Translations under genes and position numbers: made by a program
Notes under the pieces: generated by a model
Seen by the model: only the letters and a program-made list of their open reading frames with translations
The model's database searches: none
Told to the model about the DNA's origin: nothing
Origin: Zooshikella ganghwensis DSM 15267
GTDB taxonomy: Bacteria > Pseudomonadota > Gammaproteobacteria > Pseudomonadales > Zooshikellaceae
Length of the DNA: 64,000 bases
Direction: 5' to 3'
Assembly: GCF_000428585.1 (NCBI RefSeq)
Contig: NZ_AUAF01000012.1
Coordinates: 1-64,000 of the forward strand
Part shown: positions 1 to 9,900 of the stretch, piece after piece
Layout: each line of letters begins with the position of its first letter
Position numbering within the stretch: the stretch's first letter is position 1

Positions 1-138
1 GGTCCCCTGCATAACAAAGCGCCCTTTATTAAAGTCGTTGCTTTTAGCCAAGTAGCTGAACTCATTAAAGGTGCAAATGCGGATAAAATCGTTATAATTG
101 AGTCAGGCAATGACGGTCCCTTCCTTGGAATGGTTTAA
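1..138 (+). CDS. 3' end of an unidentified gene (partial)
   Basis: An open frame runs from the left edge to a TAA at 136-138 and encodes the last 45 residues of a protein ending IIESGNDGPFLGMV. The start lies outside the window. I do not recognise the family from this fragment. The frame could be fortuitous because it is short, but its regular composition and a stop just before an AT-rich gap favour a real C-terminus. Confidence 0.5.
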   Translation, partial: GPLHNKAPFIKVVAFSQVAELIKGANADKIVIIESGNDGPFLGMV

Positions 139-230
139 TTTTTTTGTCAAAAAAATTGTGCCGTCATTGCCACTTGAACTCCAGTTATTCTGCTTGTTTT
201 CTACCAAAAAAATCAAATTCTGCTCATTAT

Positions 231-248
231 TTAAGCATGCTTGCTTAA
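231..248. repeat. Short inverted repeat
   Basis: A perfect hairpin with 7-bp arms TTAAGCA and TGCTTAA around a TGCT loop lies between the 3' ends of the left-edge gene and the IalB-like gene. It has no T tract, so it is a weak candidate terminator at best. Confidence 0.3.
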
Positions 249-287
249 GTTAAATGGCCAAAGTCGAGATGCCAAAAAAATATAGCA

Positions 288-809
288 CTACTTATTGATA
301 TATTCTTCTGCAAAAAGTAATGCCGCAGTAATTCCTTTTAGTGATATTTTAACATTCACTGGTTTACCTGATTGACTGATGTAATTAATGGTAAGCCAGC
401 GTCCTTTTTTTAAAAAGCTTAACATTGACTCTGTATCTGTCAGCGAGAGCTTTCGTTCGTTTAAGCTTTCATTTGGAAGTAGTTTAACTTGGAAAGGTTG
501 ATTATCATCGATGGTAAATGTTGCTTTTTCGGCTGGATAAGCATCGTCTAATACGTGATAAAAGACAATTTCTGTGTTTATGCCTTGTTCAGTTGATTGT
601 TGTTGAACAATAAATTGAAAAATAGTGCCATCGCCATAAGGAAATAATTTTTTATCTCTAACATGTGTTACTGAACGACAGGTATTGTCAGAGTCATTTA
701 AACAGTTCACTAGCCAGTCTTTAAAATAACGTCGAGTTTCTCCAGGGAAAGCATTAGCCTGATTGGATGCTATGAATATGAAAATAAAAAGTAGTGATTT
801 TTTTAGCAT
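288..809 (-). CDS. Putative periplasmic IalB-like protein
   Basis: A 173-residue secreted protein with a clear signal peptide (MLKKSLLFIFIFIASNQANA, cleavage after ANA). The mature part opens with FKDWLVNC, has a second Cys about 10 residues on (TCRSV), and ends with SLKGITAALLFAEEY. This resembles the DW.V.C start and SL.GFTAAL end of the invasion-associated locus B (IalB) family. The family is periplasmic and of poorly known function. The assignment rests on these two motifs and the length. The gene stands alone on the minus strand. Confidence 0.5.
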   Translation of the reverse strand: MLKKSLLFIFIFIASNQANAFPGETRRYFKDWLVNCLNDSDNTCRSVTHVRDKKLFPYGDGTIFQFIVQQQSTEQGINTEIVFYHVLDDAYPAEKATFTIDDNQPFQVKLLPNESLNERKLSLTDTESMLSFLKKGRWLTINYISQSGKPVNVKISLKGITAALLFAEEYINK

Positions 810-1097
810 ATTTGTTCCATGTTTTTTGTTCGTGGAGCTGATCTGTAAGGTTATTAATAAGTTTTACCCATGTCTACATTAAAATTTTTGCAGTTAAATC
901 CAATCCTTTCCTACAAAGGTTAGTATTTGCTAACCCTGATATCTAATGTTTTAAGTGTCAATCGGTGTGACTGCAGTTCGTCGGCTGAATCTTGAACAGG
1001 TAGATGTCTTTTTGACATAATATGTCACGTTCTAAGATGCTGCAGAATACCGGTAATTCGCAGGGCAAATGAATGAGCCGTTGATAGGGAGTTGCCT

Positions 1098-1850
1098 GTG
1101 AAACAAAAAACGACATTATATTCTTTAGTTAAATGGACATTTTATATAAGTGTAATTATGGGCGCAGTAGGTTTTTGGTTTAGAAATGACTTTCCTGCTG
1201 CCAATGAGAGGATTATTGATCCTCAGGTCGCAAAAGAACCTTTACAGAATAAAGTTAATAAAGAGTCATTTAAACTTATGCGTAATGGTGTAGTGTATGA
1301 GGTTAACCCTCTTTATGAGTATGAACTAAGTGGTTTAGTTGTCTCATTAAATCATCATGATGGTAAGTTTGGATTACATAAACGTTCTGAAGATCATATA
1401 AATGTAGCGGACTTATGTGTAGTTTGGGGTGTTAATGCTAAACAGGTCGATTTAAATGAGTTTGATTTTTGGAATGGAGAGTTTACTTGTAACTATTTAA
1501 CTAAGAACTCACTACAAGCCAGATTATTTAAAGATAATCAGTTATCTAATAATCACTTGGTTGCAGTTGATGAATTTATTCGGGAAAAAATTGCAGATGT
1601 TAAAGTGGGTGATCAGATTTATTTAAAAGGTTGGTTATCTGAGTATAGAAATCATCTGGGGTCACGTGGTACAAGCATTACTCGGGATGATACAGGCAAT
1701 GGCGCTTGTGAAACTATTTATATAAATGACTTCAAAATACTAGACTCAATGCAAACGAGTTGGCGTACCATGTATAGCATGGGGCTTTGGGGATTATTAT
1801 TTAGTGCATTGATATGGGTGTGGGGAGTAGGAACAGGGCGTTTTAAATAA
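1098..1850 (+). CDS. Two-TM membrane protein of unknown function
   Basis: About 250 residues with a transmembrane segment near the N-terminus (residues ~10-28, VKWTFYISVIMGAVGFWF) and another at the very C-terminus (MGLWGLLFSALIWVWGVG). A ~190-residue soluble region lies between them and is probably periplasmic. GTG at 1098 is preferred to TTG at 1092 because AGGGA at 1086-1090 is then correctly spaced. The layout recalls NINE/E3-type membrane proteins with a large external loop, but I do not recognise the family. A hairpin terminator follows at 1889-1920. Confidence 0.65.
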   Translation: MKQKTTLYSLVKWTFYISVIMGAVGFWFRNDFPAANERIIDPQVAKEPLQNKVNKESFKLMRNGVVYEVNPLYEYELSGLVVSLNHHDGKFGLHKRSEDHINVADLCVVWGVNAKQVDLNEFDFWNGEFTCNYLTKNSLQARLFKDNQLSNNHLVAVDEFIREKIADVKVGDQIYLKGWLSEYRNHLGSRGTSITRDDTGNGACETIYINDFKILDSMQTSWRTMYSMGLWGLLFSALIWVWGVGTGRFK

Positions 1851-2197
1851 AATTAATCTATTTCTTGTTGTGTATTAATATATTAAACATGGTTGCAGGT
1901 TTTCCTCCAACCATTTTTTTATATGTATGTTGAAATTGAATTGAAATTGAGAGAACGCTTTCCTAATGCCCTGGCTATGGTTCAAGTTAAGTCAGTGTAT
2001 GCTTACATTGTGGTGCTTTTTAGTAAGTGATCTATATAAGGGGTAGGCATCAGTGAGCAGTTACTGGGGGAGTTCCAAGCTATATTAACATGGCCAGTAT
2101 TTTTTATTGTACGTAGTGGCAAATTACGGCAGGATAACTGCCGAGAAAACGTAAACACGCTTCTTTGTTTATTGTGTTGGCTTGGAGAAATCACACC
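1851..2197. other. Gap before the aminotransferase
   Basis: This gap holds the terminator at 1889-1920 and a compact GC-rich hairpin at 2127-2143 (CGGCAG-GATAA-CTGCCG), 55 bp before the aminotransferase ATG. The hairpin has no T run, so it could be a leader structure or operator. I see no gene here. Confidence 0.5.
1889..1920 (+). terminator. Rho-independent terminator
   Basis: Outer arms ATGGTTG and CAACCAT enclose AGG-TTTT-CCT, with one C/C mismatch, followed by a run of seven T. It lies about 40 bp after the membrane-protein gene and fits its transcription end. Confidence 0.75.
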
Positions 2198-3415
2198 ATG
2201 GCTCTGGAATTTGGACAATCAGTATTTGAACATGCACAACGTTTACAAGAAGAAGGGCGAGATGCTAATCAGATTGCGAAGATTCTTTGTGAAAAGGATC
2301 AGCAAGGTCATAACTATGGCATAGGCATTGTGTTAGATGGTGAGGGACGAGCCATGGCTTCATCATCCACGTTACTCGAGTATGCCACAAAAGAAGTTCA
2401 GGAAAGTACTATTGGAGACTACAAAAACTCCAATGCGCAGCTGGAAAGTTTAAAAGAAGCTGTTTTAAGTTGGCAGCAAGTTCCTAAGGAATACTGGTCA
2501 AAATTCAAGCTTGGCTTGGTATCAGATGCTGGTACTGGTGCGGTAAAAACAGCGGTTGAATTAGGCTTAATGCAAAACTCTGCGTTGAATACGTTAGGTG
2601 TTGAAACGCTAGGTTGGCCTGCTTATAAAGCCATTGCTAAGGTTGCTCGCGTACAGTTTGCTGAGTTTGCGCAAGATGGAATTATAGATCAGGAAAACAC
2701 CTTGCCTATTTATCAGGCCGGTCCAATGAATACGACAGGCATGGTGCGTTCAGCTGATGTTATAAAGCAACGGGCGAAGGTAGCAGCGGATAAAGGGCAG
2801 TTTGTGGTATTGGATCGTGCATACTCAGGGTTTGAATTTGCACGAGAGCTAGCGGATAAAGGCTATCAGTCTGTGATGGCACAAAGTTATGATTTACAGA
2901 TCAGGCCATTTGTAGAGCAGGGTGTGCCTTTCTGCTTGGCAATCAGTCCAACCAAAGCATTTATTACATTTGCACTTAGACCCTGTGGGTTAGTCTTACT
3001 CTTTTGCCCTGATGAGCAAGAACAGAAAGGTGCAGTATTAACGTTAAATACGATTATTCGTGCTCGTGGTTCTTCTTTTGAACATCCCATTACGCGTGCG
3101 TTTGCTAAGGCAATGATTAATGATGGTGCACGTTTACATGCTGAGCATGAGCAGGCTTTAGCGCGGGTAGCAGAAGCTGAAGCTGTTTGGCAAGAGCTGG
3201 TTAAGGGGACTGCTATAGAGTATTTATACTCATCGGACTATGCAGGCTTGTTTAGAAACCCACAGGCCAAAGATGATGCTGCAGTTCATATTTATGAGCA
3301 GCACATTTATCCGGTGTTTGCGAGTAACCGTTGTCGACAAAATGTAACCGGTATCCCTGCTGATCGGGCATTAGCAGAACGGCATGTGAAAGCATTTGCT
3401 GAGCAGTGCTTTTAG
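2198..3415 (+). CDS. Class I/II PLP-dependent aminotransferase (aromatic/aspartate type)
   Basis: About 405 residues. The family signs are a central YQAGPMNTTG region where the aspartate-aminotransferase family has its HNPTG motif, the strand FVVLDRAYSGFE (family D-AYQGF, the pyridine-binding Asp), and CLAISPTKAFITFALRPCGLVLLF, which fits the Lys/Arg region (S-KN-GLY-RVG). The PLP lysine would be the Lys of SPTKAF. ATG at 2198 is chosen over 2165 because GGAG at 2184-2187 precedes it and the protein then starts at MALEFGQSVF. Likely a cytosolic transaminase; the substrate cannot be told. The motifs are unusually divergent, so the sub-family is uncertain. Confidence 0.7.
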   Translation: MALEFGQSVFEHAQRLQEEGRDANQIAKILCEKDQQGHNYGIGIVLDGEGRAMASSSTLLEYATKEVQESTIGDYKNSNAQLESLKEAVLSWQQVPKEYWSKFKLGLVSDAGTGAVKTAVELGLMQNSALNTLGVETLGWPAYKAIAKVARVQFAEFAQDGIIDQENTLPIYQAGPMNTTGMVRSADVIKQRAKVAADKGQFVVLDRAYSGFEFARELADKGYQSVMAQSYDLQIRPFVEQGVPFCLAISPTKAFITFALRPCGLVLLFCPDEQEQKGAVLTLNTIIRARGSSFEHPITRAFAKAMINDGARLHAEHEQALARVAEAEAVWQELVKGTAIEYLYSSDYAGLFRNPQAKDDAAVHIYEQHIYPVFASNRCRQNVTGIPADRALAERHVKAFAEQCF

Positions 3416-3505
3416 GTTTTCAATATTCTGATAACAGATATTTCTCTTGTGTTCTGTAGTATTTCTGTCAGGTTTAGTCTGATGAAATGCTGCAGGACAT
3501 ACCAT

Positions 3506-3520
3506 GTGTTAACAGGCCCT
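3506..3520 (+). repeat. 15-bp dispersed repeat GTGTTAACAGGCCCT, copy 1
   Basis: Exact copy of a 15-mer also found at 4748-4762 (inverted) and 38765-38779. It lies just after the end of the aminotransferase gene, in the convergent gap before the next gene. Confidence 0.7.
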
Positions 3521-3528
3521 AACAGGCG

Positions 3529-4128
3529 TTAGGATTTAGATAGCTTGGTATTGGCGTCGTGCTCAAACGTGTAGTAACACGCCAGGTTATAGGTTTGGCT
3601 TTGTGATGTACCAATTAATCTTGGATCGAAAGGTGCCAGGCCATCCATCATCCATTCCTTGTCACACCAGCGATATGAGCAGAGCAGCTTATGGTTATGG
3701 CTGGTGAGAATTTTACATGCATAATAATCACGGCTTGGTTCAGTAAACTCATTCAACTGAATCACTTCAATGCGTTTGATAGTAAACTCACCCGCTCTTA
3801 TCAGATGATGTATAAAGGCTGGCTTTTGTGACTGTTTGATTTTGCTGAGCAAGCGTTGGCTAATAAAGCTGTGTAAGCTAAGGGGTGACTGAAAACGACT
3901 CAGTGCCATCAAACACTCTTCTGCCCGCTTTTCAAGGTGAGATGATGACCACTTTGGATCATGCTGATTCAATACGGACTGAAGCACTTCGAAAGGGTAA
4001 TTCTCGTAGCTTTGTTTATTGGCTGGGCTTAGTTTTTCTTTATGCAGTGCATGCCAGATAAAAACTGGAACGAGTAGAAGTAATACTGCAAGTAATAGGG
4101 AGAAATATAAATACATAAGGCTATACAC
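3529..4128 (-). CDS. Membrane-anchored protein of unknown function
   Basis: Up to 199 residues with one N-terminal membrane anchor (LYFSLLLAVLLLLVPVFIWHAL) and a hydrophilic domain rich in aromatic and basic residues. The domain includes CYRWC-like spacing (LLCSYRWCDKEW) near the C-terminus. The second Met (4116) is an equally good start. I do not recognise the family. Length, single anchor and coherent composition support a real gene. Confidence 0.6.
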   Translation of the reverse strand: MYSLMYLYFSLLLAVLLLLVPVFIWHALHKEKLSPANKQSYENYPFEVLQSVLNQHDPKWSSSHLEKRAEECLMALSRFQSPLSLHSFISQRLLSKIKQSQKPAFIHHLIRAGEFTIKRIEVIQLNEFTEPSRDYYACKILTSHNHKLLCSYRWCDKEWMMDGLAPFDPRLIGTSQSQTYNLACYYTFEHDANTKLSKS

Positions 4129-4336
4129 TACTCATACAAAGTGAGTTGCAGTTCCAATTGCTGTGTACTTTTCATATTCATTTTATATCTACTTTATGTG
4201 TCATATTTGAGGTTATTGCTTAATCGTTAAAATAATGCACACAAAGTGCTGTATCACTTACAAAATGAACCTACGATCAGCCGTTTATTGTAAAGCAATT
4301 GTCATTTCTTCTTATGGATACTCTTCTATGTGGATA

Positions 4337-4358
4337 TATACCTTTTGTGAAGGATATA
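4337..4358. repeat. 22-bp palindromic repeat (diverged)
   Basis: Diverged copy of the TATACCC-N8-GGGTATA family, with TATACC and GGATATA arms. Its last bases overlap the left tip of the adjacent MITE-like element. Confidence 0.55.
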
Positions 4359-4482
4359 TACCCTTCACGAATGATTTCTAGGTTTTGTTATCTTCACTCC
4401 TCACCCCAATCACCTATTAATATAGGCTCATGGGGCTTCGTCACTCGATGGCCGCACCTAAAAACCATTCGTATTGGGTATA
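4357..4482. mobile_element. MITE-like element 1 (126 bp)
   Basis: The element begins TATACCC-TTC-ACGAATG and ends with the inverted form of TATACCC-AAT-ACGAATG. The two 26-bp termini match at 21 of 26 positions and both finish in TAGG. No coding capacity. Its interior shares segments with the element at 33868-34020: an ATTAATATA-containing stretch and a GGGGCTTC...GGCCGCACC stretch. Non-autonomous, presumably mobilised in trans; the transposase is not in the window. Confidence 0.65.
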
Positions 4483-4747
4483 ACATTAAGAATAGCGTTA
4501 ACTTCATCAGGTTATGTGCTTTAAATAAGTCTCAATTAAAGGTCTTAACTAGAGATTGTTAACAGCTAGAATAAGCTTCAAATAAACTCTTTTAACTATC
4601 TTACATTAAAAACTTGGATTCGTTTGTTGAATAGTAGAAAAAATAGTGAGACTTATGCCAAAAAACACAAGGCTGAATGAGCGGCGGTACTTTTTGCCTT
4701 TAAATTAAGGTTGAAAATAACGTTCAGTGGGTTGCACCACTTTATTC

Positions 4748-4762
4748 AGGGCCTGTTAACAC
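4748..4762 (-). repeat. 15-bp dispersed repeat, copy 2 (inverted)
   Basis: The exact reverse complement of GTGTTAACAGGCCCT, in a gene-free gap. Confidence 0.7.
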
Positions 4763-4956
4763 TATTTTAATTTAATGGTTTTAGCTATTAGGGTAATTGC
4801 CTTAGCTAAGCTATAGGCTTGAATTTGTTTTTATGGTCTGCGTCATTAATACTGTTTAATGTATTTCACATTCTTAACAAAAGGAACAATCATTAACAGT
4901 TCATATGAGTTGTTTTTGCTCATTTCCCAGTAAAATCCATTTTCTTGAAAGATATC

Positions 4957-4978
4957 TATACCTATAACGAAGGGTATA
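4957..4978. repeat. 22-bp palindromic repeat
   Basis: TATACCT...GGGTATA with the CGAAGGGTATA half-site that also forms the MITE tips. It lies about 100 bp before the glycine-zipper lipoprotein gene. Confidence 0.65.
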
Positions 4979-5076
4979 AGTAACCCATAAAGGGTTTTAT
5001 ACAAATGATTTACTTGGCATAACAATCCACCTCAAGGAACTATGCCTATCATCGTATTTCTAGGACAGAAGTGGCA

Positions 5077-5925
5077 ATGAAAAAATTCTTGATCAGCAGT
5101 TTTCTTTGTGTAGCCATGGTTGTATCGAGTGGTTGCTCAACCCAAGGTAATAAACAACAGATTGGTACCGCTGTAGGTGCAGTACTGGGTGCTGTTGTCG
5201 GGTCTGCTTTAGGTAAAGGGAACGGTAAGAAAGTTGCCATTGCTGCGGGCGCGGTATTGGGTGGTTATATTGGCAATCAACTGGGCGCTTACTTGGATGA
5301 CCAAGACCGTATTGCTTTAGAACAAAAGTCAATTTCGGTATTGAATACAGCAAAAGATGGTGAAGATATTCAGTGGCGAAGCCAGCGCACAGGTGCAGAA
5401 GCGACGATTTCAACACGGAATACTCGTCAAGAAACACGGAGCGTGAATTACTATCGTGATAAACGTGTTGTGAAAGTGATGAATTTAACTGTTATAGGTA
5501 AGCCTTTTCAGGCCAAGCAACGAGCCAATGTACGTAATGCCCCAGAAAAACAGGGTTACCGAGTTACTAGCTTGGCTTCTGGCGAGCAAGTGACGGCTGT
5601 GGGTAAAACACCGAGTAACTGGGTTATGATTGCGAAGAAAGGCGTTACCATTGGCTATGTTCATGGATCATTATTAAAGCCTGTTGCTGCTCAAGAAAAA
5701 CAAACTGTACTCAAAACTGCTAAAACCAGTGAAGCCTCAAGTCAGCAACCAAAAAGTATTAATATTGATGATATTGAGCTGAAAGGGGTGGATGTTGTTG
5801 AGGACTCAATGGCGGTCAATACACAGTGCCGTAGTCTTGATGTAAAGGTTAATAACAAAGGAAAATCAGGTAACGAAAGCTTTGATACCTGTAAAGGTGC
5901 TGATGGGGCGTGGGAAATTATTTAA
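5077..5925 (+). CDS. Glycine-zipper lipoprotein with SH3-like domain
   Basis: About 282 residues. A lipoprotein signal ends VVSSGC (lipidated Cys at residue ~17). Next comes a glycine-zipper segment (residues ~25-70, repeated AVGAVLGAVVGSALG and AAGAVLGGYIGNQLG) as in the 17-kDa surface antigen/Rickettsia_17kDa family, then an SH3-like domain (residues ~135-200, RANVRNAPEK, IGYVHGSLL). The C-terminal ~50 residues contain two Cys. Likely an outer-membrane or periplasmic envelope protein. GTG at 5071 in the same frame is an alternative start. A perfect palindromic terminator follows. Confidence 0.8.
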   Translation: MKKFLISSFLCVAMVVSSGCSTQGNKQQIGTAVGAVLGAVVGSALGKGNGKKVAIAAGAVLGGYIGNQLGAYLDDQDRIALEQKSISVLNTAKDGEDIQWRSQRTGAEATISTRNTRQETRSVNYYRDKRVVKVMNLTVIGKPFQAKQRANVRNAPEKQGYRVTSLASGEQVTAVGKTPSNWVMIAKKGVTIGYVHGSLLKPVAAQEKQTVLKTAKTSEASSQQPKSINIDDIELKGVDVVEDSMAVNTQCRSLDVKVNNKGKSGNESFDTCKGADGAWEII

Positions 5926-5940
5926 TAGCACTTAACGCTA

Positions 5941-5980
5941 AAATTAAAAAACGGACATTTAAATGTCCGTTTTTTAATTT
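5941..5980. terminator. Bidirectional terminator, perfect 40-bp palindrome
   Basis: The two 20-bp halves are exact reverse complements, with an ACGGACATTT arm flanked by an A tract on the left and a T tract on the right. It can terminate the lipoprotein gene from the left and the arrestin-like cluster from the right. Confidence 0.85.
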
Positions 5981-5989
5981 ATGTGCTTT

Positions 5990-6065
5990 TATACCCATAA
6001 TGAATCATTTTTAGGTGTCAAAATAAAGTGGTAACAAAGCCTAAAAATCATTCGCGAAGAGTATA
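5990..6065. mobile_element. MITE-like element 2 (76 bp)
   Basis: The left end is TATACCC-ATAAT-GAATCATTTTTAGG and the inverted right end is TATACTC-TTCGC-GAATGATTTTTAGG, matching at 20 of 26 positions. These are the same termini as the element at 4357-4482 but with a much shorter core. It lies between the bidirectional terminator and the end of the arrestin-like gene. Confidence 0.65.
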
Positions 6066-6080
6066 ATATGCCTATATGAC

Positions 6081-6884
6081 TTATTTTTGTGACTTTACTT
6101 GGTTTAATAGGTACGTAAGCTTCTCTTTAACTTTGGCATAAAGCTGTGGAGCACTATTAAGCTGACTTGGGCCAAAGGCAATCTGACAACGCTTTATATC
6201 CTTATCAAAAAGGGCATTGAAGTAGTCCTGCCAACGTTTCTCTTGCAAGTTAACCCACAATGAACCTTTAACCTCTCCTGACTCAGCTAATGAAAGTCTT
6301 AGCTTCATGTGATCAATCTCTTTATAAAGCTCTGGAGACGGTTTGAGTTGTATACTGATATAGCCTTGTCGCTGATTCCAATGGTAGTTAAATTCGGTAA
6401 AGTCTCCTTGTGAAACACAGGCATCAGCAATCTTTAAAAGCGATTCTGCTGGCTCAATGGAAATGGGCTGTTCAATCGTACGTACTTGTTGGTTCAAGGT
6501 GAAAGCACAGCGAACAGACCACTGGTGTTTTTGATCTGTAATTCGGCAGTTATGCGGTAGGGTAAACTGAAAATCAAGTGAGTGATTTTCTCCAGTATTT
6601 AATTTTAGTGAGTCACAGAGTAAGGTTTTTTCAGCCGTTTGGCTTAGCTGTGGCGAAGTGGCTTTACTCGACTGCTCAATAATATGCTCTTGTAAGGACA
6701 ATTCTATATTGCTAAGGGATAGCTCAAAATTTCCAGGTATTGTCAAGTCATCAGCAGGAGACTGCTCGTCGTATGTGAAGTTAAGCGAACCCGTAATCAC
6801 CTCGCCTTGATGATAAGTTGGCTGGTTAATTTTTAACTCAACATGGAACGTATCAGCAATAACCATTTGATGACTAGGGGACAT
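6081..6884 (-). CDS. Arrestin-fold protein, last gene of a three-gene cluster
   Basis: 267 residues with no signal peptide. The N-terminus (FHVELKINQPTYHQGEVITG, residues ~10-30) is the typical opening strand pair of arrestin-like/Spo0M-type domains. A second beta-rich half follows (FTLPHNCRITDQKHQWSVRC). Such domains act as cytosolic adaptors. AGGAG lies seven bases before the ATG at 6884. The gene begins 53 bp after the large OmpA-domain gene, in the same direction, so it is probably co-transcribed. Its partner and role are unknown; adaptor or chaperone for the cluster is inference. Confidence 0.65.
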   Translation of the reverse strand: MSPSHQMVIADTFHVELKINQPTYHQGEVITGSLNFTYDEQSPADDLTIPGNFELSLSNIELSLQEHIIEQSSKATSPQLSQTAEKTLLCDSLKLNTGENHSLDFQFTLPHNCRITDQKHQWSVRCAFTLNQQVRTIEQPISIEPAESLLKIADACVSQGDFTEFNYHWNQRQGYISIQLKPSPELYKEIDHMKLRLSLAESGEVKGSLWVNLQEKRWQDYFNALFDKDIKRCQIAFGPSQLNSAPQLYAKVKEKLTYLLNQVKSQK

Positions 6885-6937
6885 ATGTTTACTCCTATAA
6901 AGGGGGTATGTAAAAAGATATGCATGAGCATTATATC

Positions 6938-9900
6938 TTACGATACAGGTACTTCTGTCATTTTCGATAATCCCAGTTGATTCAGATCAGTTGCAAACCA
7001 ATGTTTTAATAGTAAACGCGTATATTGGGTATTTAATTTTTTATCAAGCTCACAGTAGTATAGCCAGCGCATCAGGTTTGTAACGGGATATGGTTGATTG
7101 GGTATAACGGGCAGTTCTTGGTCATCTAGCTGCAACTGTCGTTGGTTACTGCGCTGTATATTATGCAGTAAATGCTGACGAGCCATGCTTACTTCTGCTG
7201 TATTTGGAAACTGAGACCAGGGCATGTGTGCTGAAAAATAGCTATCAGGAGCAGGTAAACGAAGGGATAAACGACGTTCAGAGTAGCTGTTTATTTTGTT
7301 CTGGGGAAAACAAAGATCGCCCATTTGATAATAAAAGTCAGTAGGATGATCACTATGAATATTGATTTTATCTTCATGGGTTATACGTTGCTGAACATAG
7401 TCTCCAGCTGAAGCAGATGAGGCTAATGGTCGCATGCCACTAATGCGTTGACCTGCTGGGTTAAAATAATGAAGAGCAGCGATTCCACCAAAGATATGAA
7501 TTGGGTGTTGCTGTGCAGCTTGCCAGAGCTGCTCACCCAGAACCTCGCGTAACTGCTTGATAGCGAGACTGTCATAACTGGCTAATGTTTGTAGTAAGGA
7601 GCTTAGGGTAAGCCGTTCTGCAAAGGCCTCACTTAATGATGGCAAAAATTGAGGCTGGTCATTATTGATTTGAATGGTTCCTAAGTAGTAAATACTTCCT
7701 GCAACAGGCCATTCGGCTCCAGAAGAGAGTGGCTGAACTACTTTTTCTGTAATCATGAGATTGAAGGGTAATTGGCGCCAGTCAGAGACTGAACTGTTGG
7801 CTACATTTAACTCACTACAGGCGACTAAGGTGGCTATTTCAAAAGCTTGTGTCCATTCGAACCCATACAGTAATTCTTCATCAATACTCACATCATGGTT
7901 GGCAAATAACGGACTGTCTTTAAATTTTGCCGCATAAAATGGTGAGGCGGTAAAACGACCCTGTTGTTGTACTCTAAATAAAGTCGATGCCTGGGCTATT
8001 CCCGCAATAGGACTATCAGATGAGGATATAACTGGGCAACGAGCTTCTTTAGTATGGGGCAACAGGGTATGTTCTTGGTATTCCTGTTTAATCAGCGTAC
8101 CTGCAGCATCATGGCAGGGTGTTAAGCGTGATAGTTCAATTGACATAGGCCACAAACCACTTGCACCTAAGACGGGTGTTGTATGTTGAGCAAGTAGCTC
8201 ATCTTCACCATGAATACGAATAAGGCGACGGGTTTGGTGCGTTGCTATTGGTATCTCAATTGTTAATCCTGTTAACCAGGTATAGGCTTGAAACCGAGCA
8301 AGTGTCTTATTTGTATCCGGTTGCGGAATAGCATTATGCTCAGTTTGACTCGCTTCTTCGGTAGGCTGGTTACTGATATGAGATGACATGAAGGGCAAGG
8401 GTGGCTGACCTAAAATAATTTTATTACTGATCGCGTAACGGGGAAAAAATATGGCACCAAAATTACCCTGAAAGTGATGTTCTTCTGGCAATAGGTTGGT
8501 TGTATTTAACTGGTAAGTCATCTCAAATAAAGGAGAACCCTGCTGCATGTGTGTGGGGTATGCAGCAATTGCCTGCAGTTTAAGTGGTAAGGGGTGAGTA
8601 ATAGGTTGCTCTTGCCATTGTGGGTTTTCCTGAGAAAGCGTGTCTTGATCTTTTATAACGACAAGTACCCGAAGCTGATCAAAAGGTGTTAGGGTTTCTC
8701 GCTGCTGTTGGGTTAAAAATTCGCTGAGTTGCAGCCATGGCTTATCTTGTGTACTGCCAGCTTCACGAGCGTAAATGGCTGTATATTTAAATATTTTTCG
8801 ATCAAAAGGCTGATGCTCAATTGTGGGAAACGTAGGAGCATGTTCAGCTAAGACCTTGGCAGAAAAGTTAATCAGGCTGGTTGGGTTCAAGCGCCTCAAA
8901 TTGGTGGCAAGCCACTGCTCACCTGGTGGTAATGAAAATTGTGCGCGAGGGTTTGCTCTGTAGTTGAGATGGCCTTTTTCGATTGGGTTATTGCTAGCCT
9001 CGTCAGCTTGACTATTTATGAGTGTTACTTCATCTAGCCAGTATTGAGCAAGGTTGTAATCAATGGCGGAATGGGTTGGCCAATACCATGTTTTAGTAAG
9101 AAACTGATGTATAAACTCTGAGAGTTTAAGTCTATTAACGCTTTTTTCTATGGAGCATTTTTCGTGTTTGGCATACCAGGCAGCGAAGATTAGTAACTGT
9201 TGCAGGCTACAAAACACTTCATATCTCAGTCTGATTTGATTTTCGAGCCATACTGTTGAGGCTTGAGATGGAAGCTGATTCTGATTAAGCCAAGGCAGAG
9301 GTTGTAACTGTTTTCGGTTAACTTGGCTACGTTCCCAAAGGGCAAAAAAATTGTTTTGTTGCGTCAGCGCTGTTTCAAATTGTGTTTTTAGAATGCAGTC
9401 AATATGGTGATATAACGGTAAGCGATTGTTATTGTCTTGTGTTTTTGCTGTTGGCTTGCAGGAAAACCATACCTGATTTGTTAGATGTTGGGTTGTGGTA
9501 ACACTGGTTGTGCCTTGGCGTAGCCGAGCGAGTATATTTAAAAACTGTGCAGCCGTGGCGGTAAATCCAAGTCGTTGTAAAAGTTCTTCGGTTACTGTGT
9601 GTTGTAGCTGGGTCAATATTTCTTCATTGAGCGTAAGTGCAAATAGTGGAATTGGCAGAGAAACAAAAATATCCAAGCGGCGGCTAGCGGTAATTTCTTC
9701 ACCCGCTGCGCCAGATACTGGACTCAGGTCTCCTCCAGCAATACAGTGAATTTTATCCTTAGGGACGCCTTGCTCAACTAATAGCGAAGCGGCCACCTGT
9801 ACTCTTTGCCAGGCAAGCAGGTCATTTTTTTCACAAGTGCCAATTGTGTCAGTAAAGCCGTGCAAGGTGATATTTGCTTGAGAATATTGCTGCCATAAAC

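Larger units (their letters stand above)
4129..5076. other. Repeat-rich gene-free gap
   Basis: Nearly 950 bp without a convincing gene. It holds a diverged 22-bp palindrome (4337-4358), a MITE-like element (4357-4482), an inverted copy of the 15-bp repeat (4748-4762) and another 22-bp palindrome (4957-4978). The rest is AT-rich and unremarkable. Confidence 0.7.

Noticed and set aside
139-160. A/T-only inverted repeat after the left-edge gene as a terminator
   Set aside because: AATTTTTTT-GTC-AAAAAAATT has no GC pairs, so it would be too unstable to count as an intrinsic terminator.
4299-4562. 87-codon plus-strand frame
   Set aside because: It runs through the MITE-like element, has no Shine-Dalgarno and its product has no coherent features.
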